From positions 1 to 14,945 of the forward strand of contig DAHVAE010000008.1 of the NCBI GenBank assembly GCA_027314795.1: a DNA stretch of 14,945 nucleotides, read 5' to 3'. Position numbers and translations under genes: made by a program. Position 1 is the first letter of the stretch. Every line of letters begins with the position of its first letter. Of the stretch, positions 7,851 to 14,290 are shown one piece after another. This DNA is from Candidatus Saccharimonadota bacterium (GTDB lineage: Bacteria; Patescibacteriota; Saccharimonadia; Saccharimonadales; UBA4665). The notes below the pieces were generated by a model that saw only the letters and a program-made list of their open reading frames with translations, searched no databases and was not told the DNA's origin.

Positions 7851-8069
7851 TTAGTACTTTTGCCCCGGTCCAACTTTATTAAACTTAGCATTCTTACGCT
7901 CTTGACGAATAATCGCTTTGCGTCGACGTTCTCTTTTTGAGATTGGCTTCTCAAAAAACTGGTTCTGTTTAACTACAGCCGTTGCTCCAGATTGCTGGAC
8001 TTTTCGATTAAACCTGCGAATTAAATTCTCTGTAGATTCTCGGGAATCTTTTCTTGTAACTTGTATCAT
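7851..8069 (-). CDS. rpsU: Small ribosomal subunit protein bS21
   Basis: A 72-aa basic protein of the 30S platform, near the anti-Shine-Dalgarno end of 16S rRNA, where it helps initiation. The pattern is typical: TENLIRRFNRKVQQSG followed by FFEKPISKRERRRKA and a basic tail. Its ATG overlaps the stop of the winged-helix gene (ATGA), so its expression should follow that regulator. A weak GAGAG lies about 8 nt before the start. Confidence 0.95.
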   Translation of the reverse strand: MIQVTRKDSRESTENLIRRFNRKVQQSGATAVVKQNQFFEKPISKRERRRKAIIRQERKNAKFNKVGPGQKY

Positions 8070-8362
8070 CCAGTAACTCTCTTATGATTTGTACGTTGTG
8101 ATTTTAACACAATACTTTGTAATTCTTTAAATATTGGGAATTGTTTATTGGTAGAATAAACCTTGGTGTTGCCCTGCCTTTCGGCGACTAAAAAGCCAGC
8201 TTTTTCTAATCTTTTAAGTTCACGTTGAATATTGCCAGCGTCTTCTTTAATAAGTTTAGCTAAACCCCTAACATGTGTCTTAAAGTCTGGGTATTTAGCG
8301 TAAATGACAATAATCTTTCTACGCACTCTAGATGTTATAAAGATATCTAACATATGCTCCAT
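8066..8362 (-). CDS. Winged helix-turn-helix regulator, first gene of the rpsU operon
   Basis: 98-aa DNA-binding protein. The pattern MLDIFITSRVRRKIIVIYAKYP, then HVRGLAKLI, then GNIQRELKRLEKAGFL, then RQGNTKVYSTNKQFPIFKEL is that of the small ArsR/MarR-like winged helix often found beside or fused to minimal nucleotidyltransferases. The recognition helix is about residues 43-57 and the wing 58-70. No nucleotidyltransferase gene is present here; the protein stands alone. A second Met (residue 4) could also be the start. Its TGA overlaps the rpsU ATG. Its promoter is flanked by an inverted repeat, so it may repress itself and with it rpsU-yqeY-adk-map. The ligand or signal is unknown. Confidence 0.85.
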   Translation of the reverse strand: MEHMLDIFITSRVRRKIIVIYAKYPDFKTHVRGLAKLIKEDAGNIQRELKRLEKAGFLVAERQGNTKVYSTNKQFPIFKELQSIVLKSQRTNHKRVTG

Positions 8363-8370
8363 TGTTATAA

Positions 8371-8398
8371 GGACAACGAGTTTAAGTATATATTGTCC
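8371..8398. promoter_or_regulatory. Inverted repeat, candidate operator of the winged-helix gene
   Basis: GGACAA (8371-8376) and TTGTCC (8393-8398) are perfect inverted half-sites with centres 22 bp apart, about two helical turns. They bracket the predicted -10 and start point of the winged-helix gene. A dimeric winged-helix repressor would fit this geometry. The assignment is inference from position and symmetry. Confidence 0.4.
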
Positions 8399-8413
8399 AA
8401 ACCTTTATTACAA
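8385..8413 (-). promoter_or_regulatory. Promoter of the winged-helix/rpsU/yqeY/adk/map operon
   Basis: On the minus strand, TTGTAA (8408-8413) and TATACT (8385-8390) are 17 nt apart. The expected start near 8378 gives a 16-nt leader without a clear Shine-Dalgarno before the ATG at 8362. The 134-bp gap to priA is the divergent control region of both blocks. Confidence 0.55.
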
Positions 8414-8484
8414 CTATCTTATCTTATTTTGACAAAAAATTAAACAACTTTTTGCATATAACAACAATGTTATTAGAAGTAGAA

Positions 8485-8490
8485 TATAAT
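8485..8490 (+). promoter_or_regulatory. -10 hexamer of priA, predicted leaderless start
   Basis: A perfect TATAAT lies 6 nt before the priA ATG at 8497, so the expected transcription start is the A of the start codon. No good -35 is seen at 16-18 nt. An upstream TTGACA (8429-8434) is too far away to pair with it, and its own best -10 is poorly spaced. Confidence 0.4.
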
Positions 8491-8496
8491 TACATC

Positions 8497-10425
8497 ATGT
8501 TCTATTACTTAGTTTGGGTAAGATCAAACCGCTATCACTCTAGAGATCCATTAACCTACAGCTCTGAGTCTAAATTACTAGATGGGTCAATAGTCAAAGT
8601 TGAACTACAAAATATGTACGTTCTAGGTTTTATTGTTGGATCGACCACTAAGCCAAGTTTCAAAACTAAGCCCATTTCTCATGTCTATAATTTGCCGGTT
8701 TTACCTAACACAACCATTCAGCTGGCAAGTTGGCTAAAAGAGTATTATCCAGCCCCCATTGGGGCAATAACTCAGCAGTTAATGCCTGCGAATCTAACAA
8801 ATAAGCTTGAATTACAGAGTTCCATCAAACTTGAAATTTCTGCTAAGGAACTGCCGCCTTTAAATTCTGAGCAGAAAGCGGCTATCAAAAAGATGAAGGG
8901 TGCTGGTACTTACCTGCTGCATGGTCGAACGGGTACGGGCAAAACAAGGGTATATATCGAATCTGCCATCGAAACATTAAAAAGTGGTAAATCAGTAATC
9001 ATATTATCGCCTGAGATTGGTTTGTCCTCGCAGCTATTTAATAACTTCCACGATGTCTTTGGGAAAATTGTGCTAAGCATACATTCCAAACAAACCCCTA
9101 AAGAACGGCAAAGAGCTTGGTTGCAGGCTTTAAGCTCAGATCAGCCGTTAATAGTTGTCGGCCCACGTTCTGCCCTTTTTTCACCCTTAAAAAACCTTGG
9201 TTTAATTGTTATCGACGAGGTTCACGACAGCGCCTACAAACAAGAGCAAATGCCCCATTATCAAACAGTCAGAGTGGCATCGGCCTTAGCAATGCTTGCT
9301 AAGGCTAAATTAATACTGGGCTCAGCCACTCCTTCAATCAGTGATTATTTCTTAGCTAATGCTAAATCTCGACCGATAATTGAATTACAGACACTGGCTA
9401 AAAATCCCTCTTCAAGGTCAGACATACGCATTATTGACCTTAAAGATCGAGATCATTTTATTCACTCGCATATCTTAAGTAACGAGTTAATAGAGTCTAT
9501 AAAACAATCATTATCAAACAAAGAACAAAGCTTAATATTTTTAAACCGACGCGGCACATCAAGATTAATCCTATGTGAAAAATGCGGCTGGGAAGATCTT
9601 TGCCCTAATTGTAATTTGCCGATTATATACCATGGTGATTTACATCAATTAAGATGTCATGGTTGTGGTTATTATGATAGATCTGTGCCGTCAATCTGCC
9701 CGAACTGTGATAGCGATTCAATCCTCTATACAACGGTTGGGACTAAAGCAGTTGTTGATGAAGTTCATAAGCTGTTTGTAAATGCTAATGTTCGCAGGTT
9801 TGATACTGATAACCCTAAGGCAGACAGTATCAGTGAGCAGTACAAATTAATAGTATCAGGCGAAGTTAACATACTGATTGGTACCCAACAATTAGCTAAA
9901 GGGTTCGACTTACCCAAACTATCTACAGTTGGCGTCCTTCAGGCCGACACTAACCTATACTTACCGGATTACACTTCCGAAGAGCGCAGTTTCCAATTGA
10001 TTACTCAGGTACTTGGTAGAATTAATCGCGGTCACATCAATGGTCGAGCCATTATTCAAACCTATCATCCCCGAAGTCAGCTTTTAAAAGCGGCCATGGA
10101 ACAGGATTATAAGTCCTTCTATAACAAGGAAATTGCAGATAGAAATCAATTTAAGTTCCCTCCCTTTTATAACTTGCTTAAACTCACCTGCCGAAGGTCC
10201 AACGCTAAAAGTGCTGAACTTGCAGGGGACAAATTAAAGGCTAGCTTATCTAAGATGCAGGGGTTACATATTGAGGGTCCCGCCCCTTCATTCCATGAAA
10301 GACAACAAGGAAAATACCAATGGCAACTCGTTGTAAAGTCAACAAACAGACAAAAGCTTATTCAGGCTATTGGACTATTGCCTTCAGGGTGGTCATACGA
10401 CATTGACCCAGTAGACCTACTCTAA
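8497..10425 (+). CDS. priA: Primosomal protein N' (replication restart helicase PriA)
   Basis: 3'-to-5' helicase that reloads the replisome at stalled forks. From the ATG at 8497 it is 642 aa. It has a short N-terminal 3'-DNA-binding domain, Walker A GRTGTGKT (143-150), motif II DEVH (240-243), GSATPS, then eight cysteines in four CxxC pairs (360/363, 369/372, 387/390, 401/404) that bind two zincs, then TQQLAKGFD and motif VI QVLGRINR (504-511). Two motifs are unusual: DEVH replaces DEEH and QVLGRINR replaces QVAGRAGR, but the catalytic Asp-Glu and the arginines are kept. An upstream in-frame TTG (8452) would add 15 residues that do not resemble PriA. It is the first gene of the plus block. 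Confidence 0.95.
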   Translation: MFYYLVWVRSNRYHSRDPLTYSSESKLLDGSIVKVELQNMYVLGFIVGSTTKPSFKTKPISHVYNLPVLPNTTIQLASWLKEYYPAPIGAITQQLMPANLTNKLELQSSIKLEISAKELPPLNSEQKAAIKKMKGAGTYLLHGRTGTGKTRVYIESAIETLKSGKSVIILSPEIGLSSQLFNNFHDVFGKIVLSIHSKQTPKERQRAWLQALSSDQPLIVVGPRSALFSPLKNLGLIVIDEVHDSAYKQEQMPHYQTVRVASALAMLAKAKLILGSATPSISDYFLANAKSRPIIELQTLAKNPSSRSDIRIIDLKDRDHFIHSHILSNELIESIKQSLSNKEQSLIFLNRRGTSRLILCEKCGWEDLCPNCNLPIIYHGDLHQLRCHGCGYYDRSVPSICPNCDSDSILYTTVGTKAVVDEVHKLFVNANVRRFDTDNPKADSISEQYKLIVSGEVNILIGTQQLAKGFDLPKLSTVGVLQADTNLYLPDYTSEERSFQLITQVLGRINRGHINGRAIIQTYHPRSQLLKAAMEQDYKSFYNKEIADRNQFKFPPFYNLLKLTCRRSNAKSAELAGDKLKASLSKMQGLHIEGPAPSFHERQQGKYQWQLVVKSTNRQKLIQAIGLLPSGWSYDIDPVDLL

Positions 10426-10427
10426 CG

Positions 10428-10457
10428 TTGCTATCTATTGCAACCTCTGGTTATACT
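10428..10457 (+). promoter_or_regulatory. Promoter of def-fmt
   Basis: TTGCTA (10428-10433) and TATACT (10452-10457) are 18 nt apart, the same hexamers and spacing as at ftsA. It starts 3 nt after the priA stop. Ten nt separate the -10 from the chosen def ATG, giving a leader of about 3-4 nt with no Shine-Dalgarno. Confidence 0.5.
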
Positions 10458-10467
10458 ATGGCTAATC

Positions 10468-11040
10468 ATGACTAAAGACAACATAATTATGCTGCCAAAT
10501 AAGCACCTAAGAACTAAATCACAAATGGTCAATAAGATAACTGAAAGCATACGAAAAATTGTTGACGATATGACATCTGCAACAATCAGCTGGGATGAAA
10601 GCCGAGATCATGAAGTCGGCGTAGCGCTCGCAGCCATTCAGGTAGATAAGCCAAAGCGAATAATCATTATCAGAGATGATTTAGATAATAAAGAAAACGT
10701 ATCTTTCACTGCCTATATAAACCCAAAAATCATTAAGCTTTATGGAGATATTGTCGAAGAATTTGAGGGCTGTCTTAGCGTTCCGGACGTGTACGGTAAA
10801 GTGCCCAGGTATGCTAAAGTCAAAATCCAAGCGCTAGATCTCGACGGTAAAACTGTTAACTTAACAGCTTCAGGCTTTCTAGCTAAAATCTTTCAGCATG
10901 AAATTGATCATACAGAAGGTATCCTTTTTATCGACAAGATTAAGGATATGAACGAAGCGTTCTACAGACTTAACACCAAAGGCAAGTTAGAAAAACTTGA
11001 TTATAAAGTAGATGTCCAAGCAAATTCTATTCTTTGGTAA
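10468..11040 (+). CDS. def: Peptide deformylase
   Basis: Metal hydrolase that removes the formyl group from the N-terminus of new proteins. Taking the ATG at 10468 gives 190 aa. The three family motifs are present: GVALAAIQV (51-59, Gln58 kept), EGCLSVP (100-106, Cys102 a metal ligand) and QHEIDH (143-148, His144 and His148 as ligands, Glu145 catalytic). Motif 1 differs from the usual GxGLAAPQ (Ala for Gly, Ile for Pro). An in-frame upstream ATG at 10438 would add ten hydrophobic residues but lies upstream of the -10, so I reject it; an ATG at 10489 is also possible. It overlaps fmt by 29 nt, the classic def-fmt pairing. Confidence 0.93.
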   Translation: MTKDNIIMLPNKHLRTKSQMVNKITESIRKIVDDMTSATISWDESRDHEVGVALAAIQVDKPKRIIIIRDDLDNKENVSFTAYINPKIIKLYGDIVEEFEGCLSVPDVYGKVPRYAKVKIQALDLDGKTVNLTASGFLAKIFQHEIDHTEGILFIDKIKDMNEAFYRLNTKGKLEKLDYKVDVQANSILW

Positions 11041-11929
11041 CGAAAAACTAGCTACAGGCGTTACAACCAAAGCTCAAATATTTAATGGCTTAATTGAAGC
11101 AGGTTTCGAAATCAAAGCCTTAATCATCGCTCAAAAATTAGATAAGTATAGTGATAAACTAGAAATCGTAAAACTAGCTAAACAAAACCGCATAGAAGTA
11201 AAATCGTTTGCTAGCTTAAAGCAGTCAGTCGCTGAGATTGCAAATTATAACGTTGATATGGCTGTTCTTGCTGCCTATGGCAAGATTGTGCCACCTGAAG
11301 TCTTAAACATCTTTAAAATAGGCATAATTAATATCCATCCTTCACTGCTGCCTAAACACAGAGGCCCAACACCAATTGAGAGCACAATCTTAAATGGCGA
11401 AAACGAAACTGGGGTTTCTATTATGAAACTAGCTGCAGACATGGATGCTGGACCGATATATAAACAGAGATCAATAAAAATTAGCCCTAATGAGAGCAAG
11501 CAGGCAATTGCCGATAAACTTGACTTATTGGGTAAAAAATTGCTGCTAGAAAGTATTGAGGCTATTGTTGCAGGTAATTTAACCCCTTCAGATCAGCCAG
11601 GATATGGTGCGACTTATGACAAACTAATAACTAAAGAAGATGGTGATATCAACTGGAACGAGTCTTGGGCCCAAATAGACAAAAAAATCAGAGCTTATGC
11701 TGGGTGGCCAAAAGCACGCTTTAATATAGGCTATATAGAATTGACCTTAATTAAGGCCCATTTTGAAAACCGATCTGGGAAAAATGGTGAACTCGTAAAG
11801 CATGATGGGTCATTTGGTATCTATTGTAATAATGGCTTAGTAGTAGTTGACCAGCTAATACCATCAGGTGCTAAGACCATGAGCGGCCAAGAGTTTATAA
11901 GAGGATACGGTTCCAAGATATTTAGCTAA
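11012..11929 (+). CDS. fmt: Methionyl-tRNA formyltransferase
   Basis: Formylates Met-tRNAfMet with 10-formyltetrahydrofolate before initiation. The 305-aa length is typical. The catalytic core is INIHPSLLPKHRGPTPIE (106-123) with Asn107 and His109, and DMDAGPIY (143-150) with Asp145. A C-terminal OB-like tRNA-binding domain starts near residue 205 (DGDINW, AGWPKARF). The N-terminus reads ILFFGNEKLATG where most bacteria have a FAGTPEFA-type motif, a form I associate with candidate phyla lineages. The start lies inside the end of def with no visible Shine-Dalgarno, so translation is probably coupled. Its stop overlaps that of the convergent DUF5663 gene by 4 bp. Confidence 0.95.
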   Translation: MSKQILFFGNEKLATGVTTKAQIFNGLIEAGFEIKALIIAQKLDKYSDKLEIVKLAKQNRIEVKSFASLKQSVAEIANYNVDMAVLAAYGKIVPPEVLNIFKIGIINIHPSLLPKHRGPTPIESTILNGENETGVSIMKLAADMDAGPIYKQRSIKISPNESKQAIADKLDLLGKKLLLESIEAIVAGNLTPSDQPGYGATYDKLITKEDGDINWNESWAQIDKKIRAYAGWPKARFNIGYIELTLIKAHFENRSGKNGELVKHDGSFGIYCNNGLVVVDQLIPSGAKTMSGQEFIRGYGSKIFS

Positions 11930-12450
11930 AGTGGATTGCTTGCAGGTGGCTGAGAGCCAGAACCCGGCAGATCCGCTGGTGGATTTGGTTGTGGAAACGG
12001 TTGTTGAAAGGGCTGAGGGGGTTGAGGCGGTGGGGCTTGAGCTTGGCCCATACCAGGATTTGGTGGTGCAGTATAGGGCTGTTGTGATGGTTGCAGGGGT
12101 TGAATTGGCGCCATACTTTGTGGGACTTGAGCTTGGGCATTTTGAGAGGCACTTAGTATTTGTGGAGCAGACTGTGCAACTTCAGCCTTTAGTTTATCGA
12201 ACTCCTGTTGGACTATATCTTTATAATTTGGGAAATTAGTTTCTAGCCAACTAAACGCGCCTTTATCGTCCCTGGCTTCAAAGTACTTCTCAAATTCGTC
12301 TAGCTGCTCGTTGGTCATCTGGTCTGCTAAGCGCATACCGACTCTGAGTTCTAGAGTTTCATAGATATGATTTAGTAGTCCACGCCTCTCTTCTTGAGGT
12401 AAGGCACCTAAACCAATTTCGTTTAAAAGAGCATCATTGATTTGAATCAT
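11926..12450 (-). CDS. DUF5663 family protein with Pro/Gln-rich tail
   Basis: 174 aa, function unknown. The N-terminal ~92 residues (MIQINDALLNEIGLGALPQEE, LELRVGMRLADQMTNEQLDEFEKYF, WLETNFPNYKDIVQQEFDKLKAEV) are helical and charged and match my memory of the DUF5663 domain common in candidate phyla bacteria. From about residue 95 it becomes a Pro/Gln/Ala-rich, probably disordered tail with runs such as PPPQPPQP. There is no signal peptide or membrane segment. It lies 23 bp downstream of infB on the same strand; a -10-like hexamer 6 nt before its ATG suggests separate leaderless expression. A role in translation is only guilt by association. Confidence 0.8.
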   Translation of the reverse strand: MIQINDALLNEIGLGALPQEERRGLLNHIYETLELRVGMRLADQMTNEQLDEFEKYFEARDDKGAFSWLETNFPNYKDIVQQEFDKLKAEVAQSAPQILSASQNAQAQVPQSMAPIQPLQPSQQPYTAPPNPGMGQAQAPPPQPPQPFQQPFPQPNPPADLPGSGSQPPASNPL

Positions 12451-12451
12451 A

Positions 12452-12482
12452 CTTAAATTGTACCATTTAAGCTCTAGAGCTT
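12452..12482. repeat. Two nested palindromes at the infB/DUF5663 junction
   Basis: CTTAAAT (12452-12458) and ATTTAAG (12465-12471) are perfect 7-bp inverted arms around a 6-nt loop. Immediately overlapping is a perfect 14-bp palindrome AAGCTCTAGAGCTT (12469-12482) that contains the infB stop codon. The first repeat also covers the candidate DUF5663 -10. No T-run follows on either strand, so this is not a standard terminator. Confidence 0.5.
12457..12462 (-). promoter_or_regulatory. Extended -10 of the DUF5663 gene, predicted leaderless start
   Basis: On the minus strand TACAAT is preceded by TGG, forming an extended -10 (TGnTACAAT), 6 nt before the ATG at 12450. No -35 is evident, which an extended -10 can tolerate. 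No Shine-Dalgarno is present. Confidence 0.35.
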
Positions 12483-14243
12483 CCTTTCAAGTGTCTCACG
12501 AGTAAAGACTTCGAGTTTATCCCCTTCTTGTAAATCTAGCTTTTGGCTGGTCTTTAAATCTACACCACACATTTCGCCTTCGTGTACATCCTTAACGTCA
12601 TTAGGGCCTTTTTTAAGGTTAGTAACCGTTACCACAGCTAAAACTTCCCTACCCCTCACCACTCGAGCAAGTGCTGGCACCTGCAGTTTACCTGCTACCA
12701 CCTCGCCACCGCAAATTATTTCAGTCTTGGTAGTTTTAAAAACACCTTTAATATCGAGTTTGCCTAACTCAGTTTCAACAATTTCTGGACTTAGTAGCCT
12801 GCTAAGCTCTTCTTTAACGTCATGGATTAACTCATATATGACGTTATATTGTCGTATAGTAACCTTATCTCTTTTAGCCTGTTGCTTCGAGCTTGCTGGA
12901 ATGTATACATTAAAACCATAAATTATTGCACTAGATGTATTTGCTAGTCTAATATCATTCTCGCTGATAGGCCCAACGCCAGTACCAACGAACCTAACTG
13001 ATACTTCTTCGGTATCTAGAGCTTTAAGGCTGTCGATAACAGACTTTAACGAGCCCTGGACGTCAGCTTTAACAATAACGTTTAGTTCTTGCAGCTCATT
13101 GTTACGGTTAATTAGCCTAATTAACTCATTGCTGCTAATATCTAACCTTGAAGCATTATCCTTACTATCCTTAAGCATCTGGTTAGTAGCTTCCCTTGCA
13201 GCTTTTTCGCTATCGTAAGCTACAAACTCGTCGCCAAATTCAGGCAATGTTTTAAAGCCACTTATAGTAACTGGTGTTGAAGGCTGAGCTATTTCAATAC
13301 TTTTACTCTTGTCATTTTCAAGAGTTCTAATTTTAGCATAGCTTGTTCCGGCCACTATATAATCGCCGACCCTTAGTTCGCCAGACTCAACGAGCACACT
13401 GGCAATAGGTCCCCTGCCAATTTCGATATGTGCTTCTATTATTAGCCCGCTCGCAGGTACATCAATATCTGCCTTTAAATCTTCTATATCCGTAACAAGT
13501 AGAATCATATCTAGCAGGTCATCTATGCCCTGGCCTGTTTTAGCAGATACCTCAACAACCACTGTATCTCCGCCCCATTCTTCAACTAGCAGTTCTTGTT
13601 CGGAGAGCTGTTGTTTAATACGATTTGAATCAGCACCTTCTTTATCTATTTTGTTGATCGCGACAATTATCTTAACATCTGCATGCTTAGCAAATCGAAT
13701 AGCCTCAATTGTCTGAGGCTTAATACCTTCATCTGCGGCCACGACAATAATAACTATGTCTGTTAACAGCGCACCATGCTCCCTGATGGCTGCAAAGGCT
13801 TCGTGGCCTGGCGTGTCCAAAAAAGTTATAGCTCGTCCTTTGTGTTCTATTTGATATGCGCTAATGTGTTGGGTTATACCCCCAGCTTCTTTTTCGACAA
13901 CCTTACTGCCCCTAATTTTGTCTAGGAGCGAGGTCTTTCCGTGGTCAACATGACCCATAACTGCAACAACTGGCGGTCTGGATATAGCTTTAGCACTTGG
14001 CTTTGTTTTTTTATGAGCGTGTTTAACTTCAATATCTGTCGACTTCTTTACAAGCTCAATACCTAATCCGAGTTCCTCGACAATAATTTGCGCTGTGTCA
14101 AAGTCAATCTTCTCATTAACGGTCGCCATGACACCGTTCTTCATAAGTTCAGTTATCAGACCGCTGACAGGGATGGATAGTCGTTCAGCTAGAGTGCCAA
14201 CGGTTATCATGTCGTCTATTTCTATTTGGGTTGTTGTTGCCAT
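12474..14243 (-). CDS. infB: Translation initiation factor IF-2 (short form)
   Basis: GTPase that positions fMet-tRNA on the 30S subunit and promotes 50S joining. From the ATG at 14243 it is 589 aa, much shorter than the 890-aa E. coli protein because the long N-terminal extension is absent. A small IF2-N-like helical domain ([19 protein letters not shown]) covers about residues 10-65. The G domain has GHVDHGKT (97-104), DTPGHE (143-148) and NKID (197-200). Domain II, the IF2-specific domain III ([16 protein letters not shown]) and the C-terminal fMet-tRNA-binding barrel follow. A GTG at 14249 would add two residues, but AGGAG sits 5 nt before the ATG and would be too close to the GTG. It lies 47 bp downstream of the S1 gene. 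Confidence 0.97.
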   Translation of the reverse strand: MATTTQIEIDDMITVGTLAERLSIPVSGLITELMKNGVMATVNEKIDFDTAQIIVEELGLGIELVKKSTDIEVKHAHKKTKPSAKAISRPPVVAVMGHVDHGKTSLLDKIRGSKVVEKEAGGITQHISAYQIEHKGRAITFLDTPGHEAFAAIREHGALLTDIVIIVVAADEGIKPQTIEAIRFAKHADVKIIVAINKIDKEGADSNRIKQQLSEQELLVEEWGGDTVVVEVSAKTGQGIDDLLDMILLVTDIEDLKADIDVPASGLIIEAHIEIGRGPIASVLVESGELRVGDYIVAGTSYAKIRTLENDKSKSIEIAQPSTPVTISGFKTLPEFGDEFVAYDSEKAAREATNQMLKDSKDNASRLDISSNELIRLINRNNELQELNVIVKADVQGSLKSVIDSLKALDTEEVSVRFVGTGVGPISENDIRLANTSSAIIYGFNVYIPASSKQQAKRDKVTIRQYNVIYELIHDVKEELSRLLSPEIVETELGKLDIKGVFKTTKTEIICGGEVVAGKLQVPALARVVRGREVLAVVTVTNLKKGPNDVKDVHEGEMCGVDLKTSQKLDLQEGDKLEVFTRETLERKL

Positions 14244-14290
14244 CGACACTCCTTTCTAGGTTGAATCGCCCCTACTTAATTATTTTCATG

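Noticed and set aside
8429-8462. TTGACA plus TATAAC as the priA promoter
   Set aside because: The spacing of 22 nt is too long; the perfect TATAAT at 8485-8490 is a better -10, although it lacks a -35.
11922-12239. Plus and minus open frames overlapping the DUF5663 gene
   Set aside because: They are frame shadows produced by the Pro/Gln-rich repeat-like coding sequence; the DUF5663 frame has the recognisable N-terminal domain.
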